A stretch of 64,000 nucleotides of DNA from Bombyx mori (GCF_030269925.1 NC_085127.1:3913501-3977500), one strand, 5' to 3'; shown: positions 10,356 through 21,719, numbered from the stretch's first letter. Notes: a model not told the origin generated them from the sequence alone. Translations and numbers: made by a program.

Positions 10356-13238
10356 ATGGCGTACATAAGTAGAATCAAGCCCCTATCCGTAACGATAGGA
10401 TTTTTTAACGCTTACGGTCTCGCAAATCAACGTGATCAGATTTGTGATTTTTTGCGTGACCATCAAATTGACATCTTTTTGGTGCAGGAGACCCTGCTTA
10501 AGCCCGCGCGCCGCGACCCTAAAATCGCGAACTACAACATGGTTAGGAACGACAGGCTCACTGCTCGTGGTGGTGGTACCGTCATTTACTATAGAAGAGC
10601 CCTGCATTGCGTCCCACTCGACCCCCCCTCGCTTTCTAACATCGAAGCATCAGTATGCCGAATCTCACTGACTGGACACGCGCCGATCGTTATCGCGTCC
10701 GTTTATCTTCCACCGGATAAAATTGTTCTAAGTAGTGATATTGAGGCGCTGCTCGGAATGGGAAGCTCTGTCATTCTGGCGGGTGACCTAAATTGTAAAC
10801 ACGTCAGGTGGAACTCTCACACCTCAACCCCTAATGGCAGGCGCCTCGACGCGTTAGTCGATGATCTCGCCTTCGATATCGTCGCTCCGCTGACCCCGAC
10901 TCACTACCCGCTAAATATCGCGCATCGCCCGGATATACTCGACATAGCGTTATTAAAAAACGTAACTCTGCGCTTACATTCGATTGAAGTAGTTTCAGAG
11001 TTAGATTCAGACCATCGTCCCGTCATTATGAAGCTCGGTCGCGCTCCCGATTCCGTTCCCGTCACGAGGACTGTGGTGGATTGGCACACGCTGGGCATCA
11101 GCCTGGCTGAATCTGATCCACCATCGCTTCCGTTTAGTCCGGACTCTATCCCGTCTCCTCAGGATACCGCTGAAGCCATAGACATCGTAACGTCACACAT
11201 CACTTCGACATTAGATAGGTCATCGAAACAAGTTGTAGCGGAGGACTTCCTTCACCGCTTCAAATTGCCCGACGATATTAGGGAACTCCTTAGAGCTAAG
11301 AACGCCTCGATCCGTGCGTACGATAGGTATCCTACCGCGGAAAATCGTATACGAATGCGTGCCCTACCACGCGACGTAAAGTCTCGCATCACCGAAGTCC
11401 GAGATGCCAGATGGTCTGATTTCTTAGAAGGACTCGCGCCCTCTCAAAGGTCTTACTACCGCTTAGCTCGTACTCTCAAATCGGATACGGTAGTAACTAT
11501 GCCCCCCCTCGTAGGCCCCTCAGGCCGACTCGCGGCGTTCGATGATGACGAAAAAGCAGAGCTGCTGGCCGATACATTGCAAGCCCAGTGCATGCCCAGC
11601 ATTCAATCCGCGGACCCTGTTCATGTAGAATTAGTAGACAGTGAGGTAGAACGCAGAGCCTCCTTGCCACCCTTGGACGCGTTACCGCCCGTCACCTCAA
11701 TGGAAGTTAAAGACCTGATCAAAGACCTACGTCCTCGCAAGGCTCCCGGTTCCGACGGTATATCTAATCGCGTTATTAAACTTTTACCCGTCCAACTCAT
11801 CGTGATGTTGGCATCTATTTTCAATGCCGCTATGGCTAACTGTATCTTTCCCACGGTGTGGAAAGAAGCGGACGTTATCGGCATACACAAACCCGGTAAA
11901 CCAAAAAATAATCCGACGAGTTATCGCCCGATTAGCCTCCTCATGTCTCTAGGCAAACTGTATGAGCGTCTGCTCTACAAACGCCTCAGAGACTTCGTCT
12001 CATCCAAGGGCATTCTCATCGATGAACAATTCGGATTCCGTGCAAATCACTCATGCGTACAACAGGTGCACCGCCTCACGGAGCACATTCTTGTGGGACT
12101 TAATCGACCAAAACCGTTATACACGGGAGCTCTCTTCTTCGACGTCGCAAAAGCGTTCGACAAAGTCTGGCACAACGGTTTGATTTTCAAACTATTCAAC
12201 ATGGGCGTGCCGGATAGTCTCGTGCTCATCATACGGGACTTCTTGTCGAACCGCTCTTTTCGATATCGAGTCGAGGGAACCCGCTCCTCCCCGCGACCAC
12301 TCACGGCTGGAGTGCCGCAAGGCTCCGTTCTCTCACCGCTCTTATTTAGTTTATTTATTAATGATATTCCCCGGTCGCCGCCGACCCAGCTAGCCTTATT
12401 CGCTGACGACACAACCGTTTACTACTCAAGTAGAAACAAGTCCCTAATCGCGAGTAAACTCCAGAGCGCAGCGTTAGCCCTCGGACAGTGGTTCCGAAAA
12501 TGGCGCATAGACATCAACCCGGCGAAAAGCACAGCAGTGTTATTTCAAAGGGGAAACTCACCGCTTATTTCCTCCCGCATTAGGAGGAGAAATATCACTC
12601 CCCCGATCACCCTCTTCGGCCAACCTATACCCTGGGTCAGGAAGGTTAAGTACCTGGGAGTCACCCTGGATGCATCCATGACATTCCGCCCACACATAAA
12701 AACAGCCCGCGACCGTGCCGCATTCATTCTCGGCAGACTCTATCCCATGATCTGTAAGCGGAGTAAAATGTCCCTTCGGAACAAGGTGACACTTTACAAA
12801 ACTTGCATAAGGCCCATCATGACTTACGCGAGTGTGGTGTTCGCTCACGCGGCCCGCACACACATAGACACCCTCCAATCCCTACAATCTCGCTTTTGCA
12901 GGTTAGCCGTCGGGGCTCCGTGGTTCGTGAGGAACGTTGACCTACACGACGACCTGGGCCTTGAATCAATCCAGAAATACATGAAGTCAGCGTCGGAACG
13001 ATACTTCGATAAGGCTATGCGTCATGATAATCGCCTTATCGTTGCCGCCGCTGACTACGCACCGAATCCTGATCATGCAGGAGCCAGTCACCGTCGACGC
13101 CCTAGACACGTCCTTACGGATCCATCAGATCCAATAACCTTTGCATTAGATGCCTTCAGCTCTAATACTAGGAGCAGGCTTAGGGACCCCAGTAACCGTA
13201 CTCGTCGAACTCGACAAAGAGGTCGACGTGCAACCTAG
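10356..13238 (+). CDS. LINE ORF2, APE endonuclease and reverse transcriptase
   Basis: 960 aa, uninterrupted. Nicks target DNA and reverse-transcribes element RNA from the nick. N-terminal APE-type endonuclease (about residues 1-230): FFNAYGLANQ, VQETLL, GDLNCKHVRWNS, SDHRPVIM. Reverse transcriptase (about 460-730): [61 protein letters not shown] and catalytic FADD at 682-685. There is no RNase H, as usual for the Jockey clade. The C terminus is basic (RTRRTRQRGRR). The start is three bases after the ORF1 stop, in the same frame, suggesting reinitiation or readthrough. Confidence 0.95.
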   Translation: MAYISRIKPLSVTIGFFNAYGLANQRDQICDFLRDHQIDIFLVQETLLKPARRDPKIANYNMVRNDRLTARGGGTVIYYRRALHCVPLDPPSLSNIEASVCRISLTGHAPIVIASVYLPPDKIVLSSDIEALLGMGSSVILAGDLNCKHVRWNSHTSTPNGRRLDALVDDLAFDIVAPLTPTHYPLNIAHRPDILDIALLKNVTLRLHSIEVVSELDSDHRPVIMKLGRAPDSVPVTRTVVDWHTLGISLAESDPPSLPFSPDSIPSPQDTAEAIDIVTSHITSTLDRSSKQVVAEDFLHRFKLPDDIRELLRAKNASIRAYDRYPTAENRIRMRALPRDVKSRITEVRDARWSDFLEGLAPSQRSYYRLARTLKSDTVVTMPPLVGPSGRLAAFDDDEKAELLADTLQAQCMPSIQSADPVHVELVDSEVERRASLPPLDALPPVTSMEVKDLIKDLRPRKAPGSDGISNRVIKLLPVQLIVMLASIFNAAMANCIFPTVWKEADVIGIHKPGKPKNNPTSYRPISLLMSLGKLYERLLYKRLRDFVSSKGILIDEQFGFRANHSCVQQVHRLTEHILVGLNRPKPLYTGALFFDVAKAFDKVWHNGLIFKLFNMGVPDSLVLIIRDFLSNRSFRYRVEGTRSSPRPLTAGVPQGSVLSPLLFSLFINDIPRSPPTQLALFADDTTVYYSSRNKSLIASKLQSAALALGQWFRKWRIDINPAKSTAVLFQRGNSPLISSRIRRRNITPPITLFGQPIPWVRKVKYLGVTLDASMTFRPHIKTARDRAAFILGRLYPMICKRSKMSLRNKVTLYKTCIRPIMTYASVVFAHAARTHIDTLQSLQSRFCRLAVGAPWFVRNVDLHDDLGLESIQKYMKSASERYFDKAMRHDNRLIVAAADYAPNPDHAGASHRRRPRHVLTDPSDPITFALDAFSSNTRSRLRDPSNRTRRTRQRGRRAT

Positions 13239-13979
13239 CCCATGCATCAGCCCGCTGAGTTTCTCGCCGGATCTTCTCAGCGGGTCGCGATTCCGATCCG
13301 GTAGTAGATTCATTCGCGAAGCAATTGCTCTTGAGTTGTTAGGTCTCCTTCGGAGGCGCTCGGGCAGCTGTTAGCAAATCCCACCCCTCCTGGCTGAGCC
13401 TTTGCTCGCCCACCTGTCCTGGTGAAACTGGAAAGGCCTTCGGGCCACCAGTAATCTCTCAATCATAAAAAAAAAAAAAAAAAAAAATCTTTTTTTACTT
13501 TAAACTGGAACCGTGAGACTTTTTTAAAGAAATTAAAATCTTAATTACGAACCTAGATAGTACAATAGATTCAATTCAGTGAATCCAATTAAGTCCATTG
13601 TTACATAATGAATTGCAATAAAATATGAATATTTCTGTTAAAGTTTGAATATTATTTAATATTCTATTCCTGTTCGATCTTTGTTTGTTTATTCAATGTA
13701 TTTGGACTGGGCGAACAAATGTGCTTCGAAAGCTCAATTGAAATGTTGATGTACCATTCCGGAGCTTTGTTAAATTTGAAAACATGCGTCTATTTATTTT
13801 CAAACAGAAAATCGATATTGTTGGTCAATTTGAAATTCATAGAAAAATATTCAGCTATCAAATTTTGCTAAAAATATGGATGATTTTAAAAATATTCCAC
13901 GGTACGCTTCCAGAGTTCTTTTTTGCCCTCTAGGGTATGTACATGTCCTTCTTCAAACGAGGATTGTGGAGAGTATTAA

Positions 13980-14176
13980 ACGGTAGGCATAAGCCCACTG
14001 AATTTCTCGCCGGATCTTCTCAGTGGGTCGCGTTTCCGATCCTGTGGTAGATTCAGCGAAGCACTGCTCTCGCTAGGGCCAGTGCTAGCAACTCACCCGG
14101 TTTGAGCCCCGTGAGCTCACCTACACGTCAAGGAGAAGCTGAAATAGCCTCTCAAGGCTATCAGGATAGGTAGGAA
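13980..14176 (+). mobile_element. 5'-truncated Jockey-type LINE 3' end
   Basis: Plus orientation: gcccactgaatttctcgccg to ggtaggaaaaaaa. Same 3' UTR family as the complete element. Confidence 0.75.
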
Positions 14177-14319
14177 AAAAAGCGGACATTGCTGACGTTC
14201 ATGAGTGACAGTAACCATTCACTACAGGTGGGCCGTATATTCTTCAGTCTAAAAGGATTTTTTTTCTATTATTTATACAATTTTATGGGCCGACATACGG
14301 GTTGAAATTTATTACCTAC

Positions 14320-14585
14320 TATCGATAAATAAAAGACTTAAACTTTTGTATAAAATAAACTTAAAACAAACAAAAGGTATCCGTTCGACGGGGGACCCAT
14401 CAAAGGAAAAACAAAATTGCTTTTCTTATTTAATTCCGAGCATTTTCATATTTATCTACCTTTTAAACCTTGTCTGGACTTCAACAAATAATTCAAGACC
14501 AAAATTAGCCAAATCGGTCCAGCCGTTCTCGAGTTTTAGAGAGACTAACGAACAGCAATTCATTTTTTTATATAAGTATATAGAT
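14320..14585 (-). mobile_element. Truncated Helitron
   Basis: Same family as 5,752-6,041, opposite orientation. The 5' TC end is near 14,584. The last 35 bp with CTAG are missing, and the break falls close to the point where the 43.2 kb copy carries a nested Helitron. Confidence 0.6.
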
Positions 14586-15169
14586 AAATACTCTAAATAA
14601 TACTCCGTTTGTATCTTGCTAAGAAATCTTCTATGATAATAAATTTCTAAATATATATGTCCTAAAACATCGATATATTTTAACAGTACTACCAACCTAA
14701 ACGAATCAGAATTCACCATGACCCTGCTATTTCAATTTACCCCAAACTTTCCCATTCGAAATCGGAATAATATCAACCGTTTTAACATACATTTGATCGA
14801 CTGTCTCATTAACATATAGATAGGACCCGAAAAATGCTACCCAAATTGTACCTTCCTTTTTTGTCCCTCGGGGCGCTTTCCAAAGATAAATTAAGGTTTT
14901 TTTTGTCGTGTTTGTGACCATCGGGGCGGGATCGCATCGCTTTGGATCGGTGTACTTTACGTAAAGGTGCAGAGTAATTATTTCTTTGTATCTTTGTACA
15001 ATTTAGTGTTTTTTGAGTTGATTCTCTGTTTGTTTCTTCGATTCTACTTGGTTAATGTATTCTTTGATTTTTTTTTTCTTTTGCATGGACGATCTCACGT
15101 CCCAATTCATCTAAATCGATTATAGGAATTTATAGGTGTAACAATGTTGCCTAACTTGACTTAAAGGAC

Positions 15170-15378
15170 ATTCTTTTTTTTTTCACCTGTTGTTAAGTGG
15201 TTATCGGAGCCCATAGATATCTACAACGCAAATGCCGGTGCCCACCTTGAGATATGAGTTTTATGATTGTCGTCATTTTATTAGTAAATCGCCTAACCTA
15301 GCATTCAAACCGAAACATGTGTTTGATTCACGACCGAAATAAGCAGAATAGTGGTACTGACACGTGTGACCTTCGACA
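15170..15378 (-). mobile_element. Old Bm1-like SINE
   Basis: Degenerate: T-run, cacctgttgttaagtggtta, cccaccttgagatatgagtt, ttcaaaccgaaac. Strongly diverged. Confidence 0.55.
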
Positions 15379-15409
15379 AAGCTTTTCCAGTAATTAAGAT
15401 TTCTTTACT

Positions 15410-15642
15410 GGTGGTAGGACCTCTTGTGAGTCCGCGCAGGTAGGCACCACCACCCCGCCTATTTCTGCCGTGAAGCAGTAATGCGTTTCGGTTTGAAGGG
15501 TGGGGCAGCCGTTGTAACTATACTGAGACCTTAGAACTTGTATGTGGGTGGGTGGCGCATTTACGTTGCAGATGTCTATGGGCTCCAGTAACCACTTAAC
15601 ACCAGGTGGGCTGTGAGCTCGTCCAACAATTTAAGAAGAAAA
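15410..15642 (+). mobile_element. Bm1 SINE 3' part
   Basis: actggtggtaggacctcttg to ctcgtccaacaatttaag. Well conserved except near the end. A further faint minus-strand fragment lies at 15,715-15,840. Confidence 0.85.
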
Positions 15643-16379
15643 AAAAATGACAGTATAATATTTTATTTATTAATTACGTCGATAGTTGAACTTTGAACAT
15701 GGCCTATCAGATATTAAATGGTTACCAGAGCCTAAAAATATCATAATAAGAATACCGCCACCCACCTTGAGTCGTCATTTCGAAACGCCACTCTTCAAAG
15801 GAGACCTCGGACTGCTTCGCCACAAGAATAGACTGGATAGCAGGATGGTATCTATATCTGCAAGCTCATTACATTATGTCCTACCATTAATTAAATTACT
15901 TCGAAAAACCATATGCATATTTTTACACTACTCATTCTCTTATAGCAAGCCTTCCGTGTGTATTTAATAAACAAGTTTTTAATTAATTTCTCCTCGACAA
16001 TTTCACACAAACAGATGTACTTATTAATTATATTAACTCACATAAATAACGACATGTACAAACATCTGTTTTTGTTTTAAACAGACACATTTTGACAGCG
16101 ATTATTCCTTTTTCGCTGCCATTCCATATCTAAAATACAGAAACAAGACGCGTGCTTTGGTGAAATAAAAAATAATGAATTCAAAAATATGCAGAACGAG
16201 AAACTGCTTGGTAACCAATTATAGCATCCTTGTTTGCACGGTCTAACTATAATTTGAACTCCGTATGAGCAATCAGATGAACCTGCAACTTGCACAAAGT
16301 TTAACTGTTTCCGCGCTTGTTAAATTATTCCATAGCACTTACTCTAGCATGAAAATGATAGTTATTTTATTAAATTATC

Positions 16380-16620
16380 TAGACTCGGTGGTGGTGTAGT
16401 TAGCTCTGACTGTAGCGCCGAGGGTCGTGGGTTCAATTCCCACATCGGACAAACATTGTGTGATGAATAGGTTTGTTTGACCTTTGTTTGGATGTTCATT
16501 ATCTATATCGACGCTTGAAAGGCAAACGTGACTAAGCGACAATAACTGCTTTGTACCTAAATGATATGCAATAACCATATTCGATGCGCAAAAAAAATAT
16601 ATTTCTAGGTCTATTAAAAT
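16380..16620 (+). mobile_element. tRNA-derived SINE (not Bm1)
   Basis: tRNA-like head at about 16,385-16,452 with A-box-like gtagttagctc and B-box gggttcaattcccac, then a tail with tgtgtgatgaata. Minus-strand copies at 30,620-30,770 and 19,845-20,155 show it is a dispersed SINE and not a single tRNA gene. Confidence 0.7.
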
Positions 16621-17199
16621 CATTTCAATCCTACAGCTAGATTCGTGAAAAATTTTTTTTTTTTCAGGTATTTCAACTTTAAATTAGTCTACGGTAAAGT
16701 TTACGCATTGTCGCTTAGTCACGTTTTCTTTTCAAGCGTCATATGTATATTTAAACATTATTGTATGTATGTATTGTACATATGCAGGTATGTTTATCAG
16801 TACCCGTAACACAAGGAATGTTACATTGAGGCCGGACGATGATTCGTTACCAGTGATTATTATTATTTACTATTATTTATTTATTATTTAACAAATTTTT
16901 GAGGTGTTTATATCTCAATCGGTATTGAGCCGGTATTTTGATCCCCATTTCATCCCATGCCGTGTGCTCGTGGCTTCGTAGGGCGACTCAGGAGGTTATT
17001 AGAAAATTGGTAACAACATTTACTCATTATTTTACCAACGTAATTATGATAGGTATTGCATATCTCGCACAACTGATTCAGTCATGTATAGTGGTTTGAA
17101 TGGTAGTACGGTCGTTGTATAGTGGAAACTTGGACCTTATGTGTCGATATACTGTCTCCCTTATTCTTTTAGCAAATATCTACTACGGATAAAACTTTT

Positions 17200-17405
17200 T
17201 ATTGCACTTATACATAGAGATATATACAATACAATACAGAAGAGGGCCGTTCGGATTGTCGATAATCCCATTCTCTCGGATCGTTTGGAACCTCTGGGTC
17301 TGTGGAGGGACTTCGGTTCCCTCTGTATGTTGTATCGTATGTTCCATGGGGAGTGCTCTGAGGAATTATTCGAGATGATACCGGCATCTGCCACTGCGGT
17401 CATCT
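17200..17405 (+). pseudogene. Degenerate LINE reverse-transcriptase C terminus
   Basis: In-frame IYNTIQKRAVRIVDNPILSD, RLEPLGLWRDFGSLCMLYRM, FHGECSEELFEMIPASA: a sequence found at the C terminus of many lepidopteran Jockey/CR1-type ORF2 proteins. The frame decays into AT-rich sequence on both sides, so it is a dead fragment. Confidence 0.7.
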
Positions 17406-17539
17406 ACAGTGCGCTTGGATCTGCCCCTAAAAAAAAAAACAATACACATTCGTGCCGATTAATTATTAAAAACTGTATTGTATGTATACTCCGCTGTATT
17501 CCTCTGGTTTTTGTATACATTTTAAATATTAATTAAAAA

Positions 17540-18790
17540 ATATGGTATAAAAATTTGAGGGAGAGTACCTTACGACTAATTTGGGGCGTTCCGATCATAC
17601 TTTAGCGTATAAATTCAAAGTTACTTAAGTATTTAAATGTAATACAAATAATTTCAATTTGTCAAAAAATATATTTTTAGTATCTTTTGCCGAATTAGCG
17701 GCATAGGTTCACATTCACTTACATCCATTAAAATATAGTTGTTTTTTGTTTTTCAAATTGTCAAAAATACTTTACCAAAATTCGTCGTCAGAACTTGGCC
17801 TGTTGTAACTTTGAATGTATGTTGAAATATGTTAAAACAAATTACATATTATTATCTGTTTTTAATCGATTTTCGCAATTGGCAGAAACAACTACACTAT
17901 TTTTACAATTTTTTTTTACTTTCCGATGTTTTTAGCTGTTGTCACGGACGATAAAAGTGTTATTCTCGCCGACTTTTGAATATATTGCTAATCGGCCAGA
18001 TTAAGCCTTAAGGTAAGTAAGTATGTACATATTATAACCGTTAATTGATCAGCTTTCATTGTAAAGACTATGTATACCTACGTTGTATATGTATGTTGGC
18101 AACGCTTACTCGTATCTAATTAGAATGGTCGGGTGTATTAATGACTATGATTTAGTATCAGAGCAAATACTAAAGTGATAAACTGTGTGATTTGTGAATG
18201 TTGTTTTAGCATTACCTACACTATAATCACAGTCTTATGTACATACAATATTCCGTTTATCTATCTGACAACGGCAAAATCCAAAGGGCTTATTGTTTTA
18301 GCCTATTTTAGTTTTGGATCCTTATGTATGTGTAGATATGTTAATCTGTTACCTCACTCATATGTTTCCTCATTATCGTAAATTGGCTAATAATGTTTCA
18401 TTTGATACGGGCTAATTAACTCTGCGCATTGTTTGACGTCTCAATAATATAATGTTTTATCGATCATTAGTCAAAACCTGCCCGGTTTGCTGAGCGATAA
18501 TTGATTTAACTTTGATTCGATCGACGCCAAACTTAACATAATCGTCGGCTAGGCCACCAGGAGGATTTCATTCAAAATTTCATCGCAATCGGCCGAGCCG
18601 TTTCGGAATCTACAGGGTGTTCCAATAAGATATATCAAAGAATAATTGTTGATAAAAAGGGTAAGTAAGCCGTTTCGACATAAGGAGTTCTTAAACACAA
18701 AACTATTCTTCTGCCAACCCTTGAACTACGAGTATGTTTTACGTAAGGTACCGTAATATGATTCGTAGTGGATAATAAGGCTGGTCACAT
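17540..18790. other. No gene; faint transposon remnants
   Basis: 18,480-18,610 (caatcggccgagccgtttcg) resembles internal parts of lepidopteran Helitron/LINE tails. The rest is anonymous AT-rich sequence. Confidence 0.4.
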
Positions 18791-18794
18791 ATCA

Positions 18795-18905
18795 AAGGAT
18801 GCGATATTTTTTATTGCTTATAAGGGTGGACGACCTTACGGGCCTTCTGGTGTTAAGTGGAACTTACCTGTACGGACTCACAAGGTGTTCTAGCACCTTG
18901 CCCTT
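18795..18905 (-). repeat. Bm1-like SINE fragment
   Basis: ttttttattgcttataaggg, ggtgttaagtgg and cggactcacaaggtgttcta are parts of Bm1 joined with the middle deleted. Confidence 0.5.
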
Positions 18906-19844
18906 GTTATATAGCTTTCCTTAAGCACTCTTTGGCATCTCATCAAGAATCTTCTAGGTCGAGGTCACGTAAGTAATAACTTGAATCATTTTTATTTCCC
19001 AAAGATTCGGGTCCGTAAAGCTTAAGACATGTAATAGTAAAAATAATTGTAGAAATGATCACAAAAATCCCAATAACTTCGAATTGCTCTTTGGAGTCTG
19101 AAGAAACGCTTGAAAAACCATAGTGCAGTACCGTAATTGATTTCAAAAAACTAAAAACGATCACAGATTGAATTGATTGATCAGCTGATTGAAATACACA
19201 CACACACACATAGGACACAAAGGTCAAATTAGCAAAAAAAATGCATTCGCGGTAATAATTTTGCAATTTCTTTTTCGATTGTAATTTATTTTGCAACTTT
19301 ATGAGCCTTAAGGACCTACTAATATGGTTGCATTCTTGTCGCCTTCATTGTTTGAAATGAATTAAACGAATTTGTTCTGTTTTGTTGTTTAAATTCAGGC
19401 AAATATAAACGCGGCCGCCCATCTTGAGACATGAGTTCTAAGCTCGCAGTTTTTACAGTACAACGGCTGTCAATAAAAACTATGCAGGGTATAGCTTTTA
19501 TTTGTTTTAATTTTCAAGCTGTACATGGCATTTTATTTATTAAAAATTCTACTGAATCTTATAAAGGTTTTCGTCCGTGGCAAGTTGTGCTTAAAGTAGT
19601 AACGTGGTTTTTGTGTCTCTTGTGTATATATAAAAAGTAACAAGAAAACAGTTAACTATCATTTTCCTATCGATTGACAAACAAATTGTTTGGTAACTGT
19701 TTACGATCTCGAATAATTAAGAATAAATAAATAAAAGGAGGCAAATCACGCACGATCATCCAACCCCAATTTAGGATTCTCTGTGTTATGGGTACCACCA
19801 GAGACTAATAAACAAGTAAATAATAAACACCCATGCGCCACACA

Positions 19845-20155
19845 TACGATAATAAACACCTAGACAAAGAGCTAATACATCTGTTCATCACACAATGTTT
19901 GCCCGATCTGGGAATCAATATCACAGCCCACTGAGTTTCTCGCCGATCTTCTCAGCGGCCTCGCGATTCCGATCTGGTGGTAGATTCTACGAAGCACTGC
20001 TCTTGCTAGGGCTAGTGTTAACAAATTTTCTCAGGTTGAGCCCGTGAGCTCACATACCCGTCCGGGCGTAGCCTCTTAGACTATCTTAGACTATTAGGTA
20101 TCGAATCCATGACCCTCGGCGAAACAGTCAAGAGCGCTAGCTACTGCACCACCCA
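19845..20155 (-). mobile_element. tRNA-type SINE interrupted by a LINE fragment
   Basis: Left part gatctgggaatc and right part atcgaatccatgaccctcgg together make the minus-strand tRNA-like head seen at 30.7 kb. Between them, 19,918-20,100 is a plus-strand 3' end of the Jockey-type LINE (cagcccactgagtttctcgc). Target duplication not clear; no poly(A). Confidence 0.65.
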
Positions 20156-20204
20156 GTTAGTCAAAACAATCGCTTTTTTGAACTATAATACTTAGTTTTG
20201 TTTT

Positions 20205-20450
20205 TTATTACTTAGACTGATGGACGAGCTCACAGCCCACCTGGTGTTAAGTGTTTACTGGAGCCCATAGACATCCACAACATAAATGCGCCACCCACCT
20301 TGAGATATAAGTTCTAAGGCCTCAAGTATAGTTACAACGGCTACCCCACCCTTCAAACCGAAACGCATTACTGCTTCACGGCAGGAATAGGCAGGGCGGT
20401 GGTACCTACCCGTGCGGACTCACAAGAGATCCTACCACCAGTAAAATTAC
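20205..20450 (-). mobile_element. Bm1 SINE 3' part
   Basis: ttacttagactgatggacga to taccaccagtaaaa; good match to other copies. Confidence 0.85.
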
Positions 20451-20944
20451 GGTTAAATTTCGATCGTTTTTGGTTCTCCGCTTGTCCGATCGAATCAACG
20501 TCAAACTCAACTTAAGGTCGGACCAATTAAACTGTCTACAAACGTAAGACCATTGGGCTTTGTTCCCATTAAAACTACGGAACCCGCTACCGGGATCCCG
20601 TTGTAGTCTAAATGTTAATTCGGCCCGGGACAATACTATGCAAATACTATCCGTCCAATATTGGGCCCGTAATGTATGCTTCGCTCAATAACAACGGTTA
20701 CTACACCTGTCGTTTGGTTATATGTATGCTCGACTCTCGGATCTCGTTAATTTAAGGTTCTACTTGCCTTCATTGGGACTGTCGTTGCGGAAAATTTAAT
20801 GGGAATGTACGGGAGTAACTTAATTTAAAGCACAGATTGATATATAAGTGTTTATTGTAAATAAGCGCTGATCCTTACCTTGAAACTCAAAGCAATCTCT
20901 GGTTTTCAATAAATCCAAATAAAGTTGATAACTTTGTAAAGTAG

Positions 20945-21291
20945 TTTTTTTGGAACGAAGTTCTTTATGGGACGATGCGGAGGGGTACCCTAACCGGGAA
21001 AAAACGTCCGTAACGTAAGATTTTTATTAGTAATGCACACAGTGTACGACTTAACTTTGTAGTGACGTATAAAAAACAACAATTTTTTATTATATATTTT
21101 TTTAAAATCATTGTGAATAAAATAAAGTTGATAGCTTTGTAAAGTAGCTTTTATTTTATCAAAATAAAAAAAATAAAAAAAATGTATACCCGAATAATAA
21201 TTTTCTTTGTACCTCGAATAGAACTTAAAATTAATATTTTTTATAATAAAGAACTTCGTTCCCGTCCGGTGTCCCACGACACCACACATCT
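20945..21291 (+). repeat. Unclassified repeat family (copy 2)
   Basis: Same ends as 7,932-8,394: ggaacgaagttctttatggg at the left, gaacttcgttcccgtccggt near the right. These form inverted subterminal repeats. The internal part differs from copy 1 and has no Helitron fragment. A separate SINE-type tail (21,292-21,410) abuts it after a T-run. Confidence 0.55.
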
Positions 21292-21410
21292 TTTTTTTTT
21301 TATGTAGGCCGACGGACGAGCATACAGCCCACCTGATGGTGAGTGGTTACCGTCGCCCATGTACTTCAGCAATGCCAAGGACAGAGCCAAGCCGCTGCCT
21401 ACCACTAAAC
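21292..21410 (-). repeat. Lepidopteran SINE/LINE tail (gacgagcatac family)
   Basis: gacggacgagcatacagccc acctgatggtgagtgg and agagccaagccgctgcctac. Same family at 30,430-30,545 and 33,350-33,440. T-run to the left, so minus strand. Confidence 0.6.
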
Positions 21411-21470
21411 GCTAATAGGAGAGATTACTCTTTTTCTTAAAAATACACTTTACTCGTTTACAATTTACTG

Positions 21471-21712
21471 GTGGTAGGGCCTCTTGTGAGTCCCCGCGGA
21501 TAGGTACCACCACCCTGCCTATTTCTGCCGTGAAGCAGTAATGCGTTTCGGTTTGAAGGGTGGGGCAGCCGTTGTAACTATACTTGAGACCTTAGAACTT
21601 ATATCTCAAGGTGGGTGACGCATTTACGTTGTAGATGTCTATGGGCTCTAGTAACCACTTAACACCAGGTGGGCTGCGAGCTCGTCCACCCATCTAAGCA
21701 ATAAAAAAAAAA
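21471..21712 (+). mobile_element. Bm1 SINE 3' part
   Basis: ctggtggtagggcctcttgt to ctaagcaataaaaaaa; close to consensus. Confidence 0.85.
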
Positions 21713-21719
21713 AAACTCA

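Larger units (their letters stand above)
8397..13487 (+). mobile_element. Complete Jockey-clade non-LTR retrotransposon
   Basis: About 5.1 kb: 5' UTR, gag-like ORF1, endonuclease/reverse transcriptase ORF2 without RNase H, short 3' UTR (13,239-13,466) and a poly(A) tail of about 21 nt. The flanks share ATC followed by a T-run (8,382-8,391 and 13,487-13,496), which looks like a target-site duplication. Both ORFs are uninterrupted, so the copy is recent and possibly still mobile. Fragments carrying the same 3' UTR type occur at least nine more times in the window. It sits at the right end of an unclassified repeat (7,932-8,394). Confidence 0.9.

Noticed and set aside
16385..16452. Possible tRNA gene
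   Set aside because: It has A- and B-box-like elements, but is followed by a SINE tail and repeated at 30.7 and 20.1 kb, so it is the head of a SINE.
20990..21289. 99-codon minus-strand open frame
   Set aside because: Within the unclassified repeat; not kept in the second copy at 8 kb.
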